Origin: Lentisphaerota bacterium
GTDB taxonomy: Bacteria > Verrucomicrobiota > Lentisphaeria > Victivallales > Victivallaceae
Assembly: GCA_015061725.1 (NCBI GenBank)
Contig: SUVX01000024.1
Coordinates: 1-46,180, forward strand
DNA: 46,180 nucleotides
Direction of reading: 5' to 3'
Below the pieces are notes generated by a model. The model worked only from the letters and a program-made list of their open reading frames with translations, was not told the origin of the DNA and ran no database searches. The position numbers and the translations under genes were made by a program. Positions 1-7,900 of the stretch are shown here, piece by piece (the first letter of the stretch is position 1; each line of letters begins with the position of its first letter).

Positions 1-82
1 GACAGGTCAGACAGGCCAGACAGGTCAGACACAACCGCCCCCCCCCGCCGCCCGCACACCACCGTTGCCATCAAAAAGCCCG
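1..82. repeat. Minisatellite-core element I-a, cut by the window edge
   Basis: Positions 1-30 hold three 9-mers (GACAGGTCA, GACAGGCCA, GACAGGTCA) plus GAC. They are followed by a flank (about 48-74: CCGCCCGCACACC then ACCGTTGCCATCAA) that recurs almost unchanged at 221-247. This is the right half of the same element type as the next feature; its left arm lies outside the window. Predicted ORFs through it are low-complexity and not credible genes. Confidence 0.7.
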
Positions 83-255
83 CATTACCCAACGGCACAT
101 CAATCACCCGCGCCCAACCACACTGCGGCACTGCAAACCCTCGGGGTATCCTGTGGCGCCCCCACCTTGTCCATTTGGTCCATCTGGTCCACCCGGTCCA
201 TAAGCAAGCGCCACACCCCCGCCGCCCGCACACCACCGTTGCCATCAAGCAAGTC
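83..255. repeat. Minisatellite-core element I-b
   Basis: Core at 170-201: TCCATTTGG, TCCATCTGG, TCCACCCGG, TCCAT. It is bounded by inverted arms GTGGCGC (153-159) and GCGCCAC (208-214). Outer flanks include GCAAACCCTCGGGGTAT on the left and GCACACCACCGTTGCCATCA on the right, both shared with copies near 24.3 kb and 40.6-41.0 kb. No gene is supported between 1 and 332. Confidence 0.75.
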
Positions 256-264
256 TCACCCGGG

Positions 265-293
265 TTGAAAAATTCCTCTTTCGGTGCTATATT
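265..293 (+). promoter_or_regulatory. Promoter of the NERD helicase gene
   Basis: TTGAAA at 265-270, a 17 bp spacer, and TATATT at 288-293 with an extended TGC just upstream (GGTGCTATATT). The same GTGCTATATT string ends every CRISPR repeat and the promoter at 10419-10446. The start codon is 40 bp downstream. Confidence 0.6.
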
Positions 294-332
294 CTCCCTG
301 ACAAGAAAATTTCAGGAAAGGGACTTTATAAA

Positions 333-1913
333 ATGGCAAGAATGATACCGGCGGAATGTGATCTTTCCAGGCGTCCGTTGTCGGAACAGATTGTATTTGA
401 GGCGATCAAAAATAATCTTTCTGACGAGTGGAAAGTTTTTCATTCCTTTGACTACCTGTCAAGGGATTTGAACTATATGTTGTGGGACGGTGAAATTGAT
501 TTTCTGCTCTATCATGCAACGTTGGGATTTCTGGTTATTGAGGTCAAAGGCGGTACGATTTCGCACCGTGACGGACAATGGTTTCAGGAAGACCGTCCGA
601 TAAAACCGGTCGTTCAGGCGAAGAAAAATAAATATGCGGTCCGGCAACTGCTTGAAGACAGATTATTGAAAGCGATTCCCGCAAAATTCGCCCATGCGGT
701 ATGTTTTCCGTCATGCAGCAAACACATGACCTGGCCTGCCGAAGCGCAGGATATCGTTATTACGGGAGACACCCTGCCCTATATTGAATCCTTTGCCCGT
801 CAGCTTTTGATGGATACACCCATACCTGAAAATATTCACGGCAGCCTCTCTGAATCAGAAGTTCTTCAGGTTTTGACGCCTGTTTTTGAATACGGCTCCA
901 AACTTTCTGACCGGATAAAGGTTGAAGAGAAACAGTTTTTCCTCTTCACCGAACAGCAGTGTATGATTTTGAATGCTTTGGAAAACTTCCGCCGACTTCA
1001 GATCTGCGGCTGTGCCGGTTCGGGCAAAACCCTCATGGCGGTCAAGAAGGCACAAAGTCTGGCAGCACAGGGAAAAAGTGTCCTTCTGCTGTGTTTCAAT
1101 CAACTTCTGGCAAAACATTTGAAACACTGTGTCAAAGACAATCTTCTCATCCGGACGGCGGCATTTTTTGAATTTGCCATTGAACTGTTGAAAATTCCTG
1201 AAGATCAGGTTGCACAATACCGTGACAATCCCAGATTATACAGTGAAGTTCTGCCCAAACTCCTGCGGACTTATATTGAACGCACCTGTCTCTGCTACGA
1301 TGCTGTTATCGTTGATGAGGGACAGGATTTCACCCGCGAAGCCTGGGATGTGATTTCCCTGCTCCCCGAACTTGACGGACACTTTTATATTTTCTATGAT
1401 CCGGACCAGAATATCTATACTGACGGATTGCATCTGCCGGACTTCGGCACACCTCCCGTCACCTTAAACTGCAACTGCAGGAATACGAAGAAAATATTTG
1501 AAGCGCTGCAGCCCTATCAATCCACGCCGGGAGTCATCATGCCCAACGCGCCCGAAGGAGCCGATGTGCATATTCTGACCGGCAACTGCCGCGCCAACCT
1601 TGAAGCACAACTGGAACACCTGACAACCCAGGAGGATATTCTTCTTCAGCAAATTGTGATTCTCGGCGCCCACACTCTCCCCAATACCTCCATCGGAGCC
1701 GATCCACGCGTCGGACGTTTCTCCATTGTTTCCACAGAAGAGCAGCTCAAAAAGAACGAAGTTCAATACTTTACCTTCATGAAATACAAAGGCTGCGAAG
1801 CCAAAGTTGTGATACTCCTTGACGTCACCCCCGCCGATCCCCGCTGGAACGCCCGCGGCCTCTACACCGCCATGAGCCGCGCCGTCCACAAGCTCATCAT
1901 CCTCCGTTCCTGA
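333..1913 (+). CDS. NERD-domain nuclease fused to a superfamily 1 helicase
   Basis: A 526-residue protein. The N-terminal third looks like a NERD (nuclease-related) domain, with GEIDFLL and VIEVKGG giving the acidic and EVK residues of a PD-(D/E)XK-like fold. The rest is a superfamily 1 helicase core: Walker A GCAGSGKT near residue 230, Walker B VIVDEGQDF near 325, an NCRNTKKI motif near 382, and LYTAMSRAVHKLIIL at the C-terminus, matching helicase motif VI. NERD-helicases act on DNA, and some related nuclease-helicases defend against phages, but the role here is inferred. The ATG at 333 has a purine-rich AAAGGG upstream. The gene has its own promoter (265-293), and a CRISPR-Cas locus follows, so a small defence region is plausible. 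The last codons form one arm of a perfect hairpin at 1904-1923. DUF2075-type helicase is another possible label. Confidence 0.85.
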   Translation: MARMIPAECDLSRRPLSEQIVFEAIKNNLSDEWKVFHSFDYLSRDLNYMLWDGEIDFLLYHATLGFLVIEVKGGTISHRDGQWFQEDRPIKPVVQAKKNKYAVRQLLEDRLLKAIPAKFAHAVCFPSCSKHMTWPAEAQDIVITGDTLPYIESFARQLLMDTPIPENIHGSLSESEVLQVLTPVFEYGSKLSDRIKVEEKQFFLFTEQQCMILNALENFRRLQICGCAGSGKTLMAVKKAQSLAAQGKSVLLLCFNQLLAKHLKHCVKDNLLIRTAAFFEFAIELLKIPEDQVAQYRDNPRLYSEVLPKLLRTYIERTCLCYDAVIVDEGQDFTREAWDVISLLPELDGHFYIFYDPDQNIYTDGLHLPDFGTPPVTLNCNCRNTKKIFEALQPYQSTPGVIMPNAPEGADVHILTGNCRANLEAQLEHLTTQEDILLQQIVILGAHTLPNTSIGADPRVGRFSIVSTEEQLKKNEVQYFTFMKYKGCEAKVVILLDVTPADPRWNARGLYTAMSRAVHKLIILRS

Positions 1914-2060
1914 AAAGGAACGGGAATCGGGGGAAGGAAAAAACTTCTTTTCACGAGAAAAGGCCGAAACGTCGGCTTCGGTATATTTCCTTCCCCCGAA
2001 CCCCCATCTTTTTTCAAGAAAAGCGGAGTATTTTGTTGAGGGAAGATAAAACTCCGCCTG
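1904..2060 (-). repeat. Hairpin-rich element, family II, at the end of the NERD helicase gene
   Basis: It begins with a perfect palindrome across the stop codon: CCGTTCCT (1904-1911), loop GAAA, AGGAACGG (1916-1923). Next comes a long stem, GGGGGAAGGAAA (1929-1940) against TTTCCTTCCCCC (1986-1997), with inner hairpins CTTTTC/GAAAAG and GCCGA/TCGGC. Read on the minus strand it resembles 46062-46180 at the right end: both contain CAAAATAC-CCGCTTTTCTT, a poly-G stem and TTTTCTCGTGAAAAGAA. In translation both give an NTPLF...FLVKR segment. Probably one repeat family in two orientations; no gene is called here. Confidence 0.65.
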
Positions 2061-2088
2061 ATACCGTGCAATAAGCTCAAGTACTTTT

Positions 2089-2124
2089 GTTATTATTTGC
2101 AATTCAGGAAAAATGTGCTATATT
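2089..2124 (+). repeat. Decayed CRISPR repeat or repeat-like promoter at the array end
   Basis: This 36-base stretch has exactly the repeat length, starts GTT and ends TGTGCTATATT. By eye it matches the consensus repeat at 24 of 36 positions without gaps. A spacer-sized 29 bases separates it from the first recognisable repeat at 2154. It could be a decayed terminal repeat, or a chromosomal promoter of the same shape (TATATT at 2119-2124) that reads into the array. Confidence 0.45.
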
Positions 2125-2153
2125 TTCTCACGTCTCTCATAATATCTCCTATG

Positions 2154-3570
2154 GTTGTGATTTGATGTTTTTTAAAGTGTGCTATATTTGATGATGTGGC
2201 AAAGCTGATGCAGGGAGAGTTGTGATTTGATGTTTTTTTGAAGTGTGCTATATTAGCGGAGAGTTTGATTTATAACAACATAAAGTTGTGATTTGATGTT
2301 TTTTTGAAGTGTGCTATATTAAGAATTTCAAACAACAGCTCTTCTCCGGAGTTGTGATTTGATGTTTTTTTGAAGTGTGCTATATTTAAGATTATGGAAC
2401 GGATGGACAGTTACGAGTTGTGATTTGATGTTTTTTTGAAGTGTGCTATATTTCTGGAACCAAAAAGAAGCGGAAGCATGGAGTTGTGATTTGATGTTTT
2501 TTTGAAGTGTGCTATATTAATGTTCCTCACCAGTTGCCGGTTTCTGTCGTTGTGATTTGATGTTTTTTTGAAGTGTGCTATATTCGGGATACACATCTCT
2601 GTAAACACCCGTGAGTTGTGATTTGATGTTTTTTTGAAGTGTGCTATATTAATTCGGCAAACAGGCGGTGGGCGCGTTCGTTGTGATTTGATGTTTTTTT
2701 GAAGTGTGCTATATTTCGCAACTTGAACGGGAAGTGTATTCCTTGGTTGTGATTTGATGTTTTTTTGAAGTGTGCTATATTTTTTCTCTGTCTTCACGAA
2801 TTCTCTGAGCAGTTGTGATTTGATGTTTTTTTGAAGTGTGCTATATTCATGGAATTACAAGGCAACACGTCGCAGCGGTTGTGATTTGATGTTTTTTTGA
2901 AGTGTGCTATATTGGTGGCGGCACTCTGATCGCCGGTGTTGGTGTTGTGATTTGATGTTTTTTTGAAGTGTGCTATATTCGTGAACGCAAGATATATATC
3001 CATGAACGGTTGTGATTTGATGTTTTTTTGAAGTGTGCTATATTCCGTCATAGACGGAAGAACAAAATCAACTAGTTGTGATTTGATGTTTTTTTGAAGT
3101 GTGCTATATTAAACTTTACATGCGAACTTGTTTTCAGCCGGTTGTGATTTGATGTTTTTTTGAAGTGTGCTATATTGGGACGTCTGTTGGCATTAATCAA
3201 TACCGAGTTGTGATTTGATGTTTTTTTGAAGTGTGCTATATTGTTCAAACCGTAAACCACGGGGAATTTATTGTTGTGATTTGATGTTTTTTTGAAGTGT
3301 GCTATATTTTTTGCGCTTTTGCCCTGCTCGTAACTGGTGTTGTGATTTGATGTTTTTTTGAAGTGTGCTATATTGTTTGCCCGTAAATCTCCCGCAAATT
3401 TTGGTTGTGATTTGATGTTTTTTTGAAGTGTGCTATATTCTTCCATGTGGTCAATGTATCGGATGCAGAGTTGTGATTTGATGTTTTTTTGAAGTGTGCT
3501 ATATTCGTTCTTCTTTCAAGCGTGATTTCACTGTGTTGTGATTTGATGTTTTTTTGAAGTGTGCTATATT
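2154..3570 (+). CRISPR. Type II-C CRISPR array, 22 repeats and 21 spacers
   Basis: Repeats are 36 bp, beginning GTTGTGATTTGATG and ending TTGAAGTGTGCTATATT. They start at 2154, 2219, 2285, 2351, 2417, 2483, 2549, 2615, 2680, 2746, 2812, 2878, 2944, 3009, 3075, 3141, 3207, 3273, 3339, 3404, 3470 and 3535. The first copy is degenerate (35 bp, one T lost and a G-to-A change); the others look identical. Spacers are 29-30 bp. The crRNA strand is plus, because the tracrRNA anti-repeat at 8665-8681 is complementary to the plus-strand repeat start. Transcription therefore runs toward cas2, opposite to the cas genes, as known for other type II-C loci. Minus-strand translations of the array give repeated NIAHFKKTSNHN peptides and are not genes. 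Confidence 0.97.
2227..2254 (+). promoter_or_regulatory. Promoter embedded in each CRISPR repeat (second repeat shown)
   Basis: Within the repeat, TTGATG (2227-2232), a 16 bp spacer and TATATT (2249-2254) with extended TGC form a promoter whose start site would fall inside the following spacer. The same element recurs in every intact repeat. Repeat-encoded promoters giving individually transcribed crRNAs are established for Neisseria and Campylobacter type II-C arrays. Here it is inferred from sequence, supported by matching host promoters at 265-293 and 10419-10446. Confidence 0.6.
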
Positions 3571-3680
3571 ATTGACACAAGAAAAGTCTTTAATATAAGC
3601 CACTTACATCACAATAAGATGAGATTTTTTTGCTTCAAATGGCATAAAAAAGAAGTGTTGGAACGAAATTTTCAGCAAAA
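3571..3680. promoter_or_regulatory. Leader-like region between array and cas2
   Basis: This 110 bp AT-rich stretch follows the intact end of the array. The degenerate repeat lies at the opposite end, so this side is the likely site of new spacer integration. Directly after the last repeat is a consensus TTGACA (3572-3577), a 16 bp spacer and TATAAG (3594-3599), a plus-strand promoter candidate aimed at the 3' end of cas2. No gene is seen in it. Confidence 0.45.
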
Positions 3681-3986
3681 TCAAAACAGTTCAAGCTGTG
3701 CCGGAGCTGCCGGAGGCGGCTGGGATTTTCTGCCGACAAAGGTACAAATATCTTCAAATTGGCGATCTGTAATCCTTAAAACAGAAACAATCCCCTCCCC
3801 CGGAACAGCTTGTTTGACACGTTTGATATGAACTTCGGTGTTTGCATAAGAGGCACAATGGCGGATATATACAGAGTATTGCAGCATTGAAAACCCGTCT
3901 TTCACAAGCGTTTTACGAAAATCCGCCGCGTCTTTGCGCTGTTTTCTCGTATTCGTCGGCAAATCAAACATGACATAAATCCACAT
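3681..3986 (-). CDS. cas2: CRISPR-associated endoribonuclease Cas2
   Basis: About 101 residues starting MWIYVMFDLPTNTRKQRK, the usual Cas2 beginning with the beta-1 strand and its conserved Asp (FDLP). LQYSVYIRHC and AEVHIKRV-like stretches follow, and the protein ends QLELF, as many type II Cas2 proteins do. Cas2 dimerises and bridges two Cas1 dimers in the spacer-integration complex. The frame is open upstream to an ATG at 4073, but that longer form would add about 29 residues overlapping the end of cas1, so the ATG at 3986 is preferred. A start a few codons upstream is possible, since some relatives carry a short N-terminal extension. It is the last gene of the cas9-cas1-cas2 operon, 38 bp after cas1 with this start, and it faces the array. 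Confidence 0.92.
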   Translation of the reverse strand: MWIYVMFDLPTNTRKQRKDAADFRKTLVKDGFSMLQYSVYIRHCASYANTEVHIKRVKQAVPGEGIVSVLRITDRQFEDICTFVGRKSQPPPAAPAQLELF

Positions 3987-4024
3987 ATATTTATACCTGT
4001 TGAGAGCGTGAAATTCTGCTGGCA

Positions 4025-4918
4025 CTATACAAACTCCGGATATGTTATTTCTTTTTCTTCTTTTTGAAAACATCTGGCAAGAGAAGCGGTTGTATAAGAT
4101 AACGCATTTGCCAACGGACGGCGGTCATTCCTGATTTTTACATCCATTGCCAATAACTGCAGTAATTTTGCTTTATGTTCGCGCGTTAAATCTTCTGTTT
4201 TAAAAAAATCACGCTCCCCGAAAACAACTTCATCAATAAAAGGGCGATACGGTTCCATCACATCATCAGCCAGAGCAAACGCATTGTACTGATTGCAATG
4301 ATGTATTCCACTGACACACAACATTCCGGAGCCGATTATCGCCCGCGCAGTTGCCGCCCGCAAAATCGCATATCCGTAATTTAAGGCATTATTCGGGGGA
4401 ATCCCCTCTCTATCCCGGCAGAAATAATCAGCTGTTCCCAACTGCCCGAAATAAAATCTTGCACCGACAGCCTCATTATTGTCAGAATCCCCAGTTTTGA
4501 CAGTCTTGCTTAATGCTTCGACTTTTTTATATTCAAACCCCAACCGTTTCAGACATTCAGCCTGATTTTTTAATTTTGCCTGAATGGTTTGTTTCCATAA
4601 TTTCCCCCGCAGTGCTTCACTTGCAGACAGCTGCGCCGACACAATCGCTGCACAAAGAGAATTGCCTGAATACGGAATCAGTTGCCCCGATGGAAGATGT
4701 GAATTATCGCAAAAAACAACCGCAACATTATTTTCAACAAGCTGGTTCAACGCATAAGACGTTATCAGCATCTGATTGCTTTCTATCACAATAAAACCGA
4801 TATCTTCAACAGCAAAGGTGTGTTCCTCTGCTGTTGAATGATCAGGCTTATACACAAGAAGCGTATTTTTTATTGACAATTTTCCGCCAGAGGAAAAAAA
4901 CAATGTGCGTTTCAACAT
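4025..4918 (-). CDS. cas1: CRISPR-associated endonuclease Cas1 (type II)
   Basis: 297 residues, a normal length for type II Cas1. It starts MLKRTLFFSSGGKLSIKN, with the beta-rich N-terminal domain, and continues into the alpha-helical catalytic domain. The metal-binding residues are visible in order: Glu in NNEAVGARFYF, His in GIHHCNQYNAFALADD, and the acidic pair ADDVMEPYRPFIDEVVF. Cas1 catalyses integration of prespacers at the leader-proximal repeat, together with Cas2. The start codon lies 3 bp after the cas9 stop, so the two are probably translationally coupled in one minus-strand operon. No cas4 or csn2 is present, which fits the minimal II-C gene set. Confidence 0.96.
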   Translation of the reverse strand: MLKRTLFFSSGGKLSIKNTLLVYKPDHSTAEEHTFAVEDIGFIVIESNQMLITSYALNQLVENNVAVVFCDNSHLPSGQLIPYSGNSLCAAIVSAQLSASEALRGKLWKQTIQAKLKNQAECLKRLGFEYKKVEALSKTVKTGDSDNNEAVGARFYFGQLGTADYFCRDREGIPPNNALNYGYAILRAATARAIIGSGMLCVSGIHHCNQYNAFALADDVMEPYRPFIDEVVFGERDFFKTEDLTREHKAKLLQLLAMDVKIRNDRRPLANALSYTTASLARCFQKEEKEITYPEFV

Positions 4919-4921
4919 ATT

Positions 4922-7900
4922 TTAATCCACAAAAGTAATCTCTCCGTCAACAGATATATTAAAATCGATTCCGGCAAACAACGTGTGATTTTGATAAGTT
5001 TTTCCACTCAAACACAGTAAAAAGGCAGGATTCTCCCATTCTATTTTTGAAAGTGCCTGAGCGTTAAACGTTTCTTTCATTGCAGTCTCGGCATCTTTTT
5101 TAGAACGGGCTTCTCTGTGCCAACGTAAACAAATTCGTCCACCTTTTTTGAATTCAGTAACAATATACAAACGCTTGGCAAGCTGTTCCTGCGACATTGT
5201 TTTCAATTCTTCCGGCGAATCCTTATAAAATAAAACAGATACTCCCGGATTGACAATACCGATAAATTCCCCCTTATCAGTTCTGTTCTGCGGTGGAATA
5301 TAATCCTCTCTGCGATGTTCTTCTGCCCATTGCCACAAAGAAATAAGTTCATAATCATAAACTTTCTGTCCGGCAGGCGTTTGCGGATTGCGATAAAGTG
5401 CAATCATAAAATTGCCGCCTTTGGCAGTTTCTGCATAATAATAATTTTTGTACTCTGCTGCGCCGGAATAAGTCTGCCGTTTGATAGTCAAAGGAGAAAT
5501 ATCATCACGGAAAATTCTGACCTTTTTGATTGCAGGTCCGTCAAAAGTACCGTTTTTCGTTTTCATGCAAACGCCGGAATCCAAAGCCTCTGCAAAAGGT
5601 GTACCGTCTGCCATTCTCAATTCCAGTTGCTCAATGATCGCTTCGCGCACACCTTTGTCAACAATTTTCCTCAAAGACTCTATTGAACTGAAGTTTTTAG
5701 AGTCAAGAACTGTCCTTAAAACGGTTCTGACTTCTTGCGCGGAATCAAGAATTCTGCCGTAATAAGTTTGATCGTGCAGTTGTCCGCGGACAGTATCTCC
5801 GGTACCGGGGAAGTGTCTGATCATCGCGCCGTCCTGTCCTTTTACCGGCGTGGCAAGGTATACTCTGTTTCTTTTTGCCTGTTTGGTTTCATTATGTGAC
5901 ACCAGACGTTTAACCAGGACATTTTCAACAGCGAAATAAACATCCTGAGCAAAAGACTGCCAGGGAGAGGCAATCTTTACAACAGATCTGCCATCCCGGT
6001 ATACATCCCCCTCATGGTGGGCATGAGCAATTTTATTGAGGGATTCACGATCTATAGCAGCAATCACCAACGCATCTATGACATGGTGGATGTGGTCAGC
6101 CCGTTCTTTTTTCTCAAATTGACTTTGCAAGCCCCATTCCTTGCGGGCAAAAGCGGTAACTGTTCCATTATTGGCATAGACGTCCGGATATGTTGATCTT
6201 AAAAACTGCAGTGCGTGGCGGGACATAACTCCGGTTGCAACAAGCTGCCGTCTGCTGAAATTACCGGTAGCCTCCTCGCGCCCCATTTCAAAAGACAAAA
6301 GTTTCAGCCGCCAATATTTACGCTTTTCATACGCAACAATCTGCCTCTGACGAACACTCGCCCGGTTCGGAGAAGAAGCCGGAACTGCTTTTAATTTGTG
6401 GCTTGCTTCAGCAAAAGCTTTTTCTGCATTCTCAAGAGCTTCTTCAAATCCGGACAACATCAAGCCTTCACGGATGGAAATCTTTAAATCTCCGACAGGC
6501 GCATCATAATTTGGACACTCTGAAGGCAATTTATCTTTCTTGGTACTGCGGTTATAAGTACTGTCACAGAGAGTTAAATTTTCCAGATTGCTTTCGCCTC
6601 CGGCTGACCGGGGAATCGTATGTTCGATATCAAGAGAACTGAATTCGTTGGTAAAAATTTCTCCGGAACTGATTTTTCTGCCGGTATAAATACAAATTCC
6701 GTTCTGTTCTTTCCACAAACGCCAGCGCAAAATCTGTTCATCCGTCGGCGTAATACCGTATTCAGCAAACTCTGCGCGCGCCTGTTCCCGCAACTTTTCA
6801 TTGCTTTTTTGCATTTCCTGTATTGCCATGCGGGTGGTTTTATCATTAACGTTACGCGCAAGTTCGATATGGATTTCGGTATCCGCATCTATTTTTCCGG
6901 CAAGACGCAAACTGTTAACCAACCGCCGCAATACCGTAAGCGAACGATGAACCATCGGATTGTAAATCATCCCAAGTTCAATATGCGGCAAAACTCCCTC
7001 TGAAATATGATCGGTGTAATTGGATTGCTCTTTAAACTCATAAAGTTTTGCAATTTTTTCAGGAGAACATTTCCACTTTTCTTCAAGCAATTGTTTAAAA
7101 CGTGCCGACAAGCTGAGAATATGTTTTCTTTCGCGGTAATCCAAATTCTGTTTTTCCCAAGTATAATCTTCAAGGCACTGTTGAAAATCAGCAAGAATCT
7201 CCTCTTTTCTGCTTTCAAAAACGTGTTTACCCAATATGTCAGGAACCTTTGCCAGAAAAACAGCGTAAGGCTCAATGTATCCCGCCTCAAGAAACGGAAC
7301 GATTTTCCGGATTGCATACAAACTGTATTTGGCATATCCGTCAGGAATATCAATTTTCATAAATTCTTCGGCGGAGTCCTCCGTAAGTCCGAGACGTTCA
7401 ACTGCAAATTTCCTGAAGGCTGCAGGATCACCGTCAAAATCAATCTTAAAATATTTCAGTCCGTCAAAGACTGCCTGATAATCCATACATTTTTCATGTT
7501 TCTTGACATCAAGATAATTACGTTTCCAGGCAAACAGATCATCACATCCCAGTATTTTCTGCAATTGATAAATCAAAGCAGAAAATGTGCAAGATTGGTC
7601 ATCCCGATAATTAAACCCGACACTTCTATTCTTGAAATGTTTTTTTACCAAAGCAGTTTTAATCTTTTTAAATTTCAGATTTTTCGTCTCGACCATGAAT
7701 GCTGTTATTGCAGTTTGTCTTTCTTCAGAATCAAGAAAACGCTCAGGCTCATCATCAATCTGCACTTTTATTGTATTGACAAAAGAAAGCATACGGTATT
7801 TTTCAAACAGAGGATGTGCAATCAATGCCCGGGGATATTTTTGCTCAAGAGAGCATTTTCCGACAAGATATCTTTTGGACCGCAACGGCCGCTGCAGGAA

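Noticed and set aside
1..255. Diversity-generating retroelement
   Set aside because: No reverse transcriptase and no template/variable repeat pair with adenine-biased changes is visible in the window.
1464..2102. Minus-strand 212-codon ORF overlapping the NERD helicase end
   Set aside because: It overlaps a well-supported gene on the other strand, and its end runs through the repeat element.
2411..3446. Minus-strand ORFs of repeated NIAHFKKTSNHN peptides
   Set aside because: They are the translation of CRISPR repeats, which happen to stay open in one frame because repeat plus 30 bp spacer is a multiple of three.
3571..3680. Minus-strand crRNA transcription from a leader beside cas2
   Set aside because: The tracrRNA anti-repeat pairs with the plus-strand repeat, and only the plus-strand repeat carries a good promoter.
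3987..4073. Longer cas2 start at 4073
   Set aside because: It would add 29 residues that overlap cas1 and are not typical of Cas2, which normally begins at the first beta strand.
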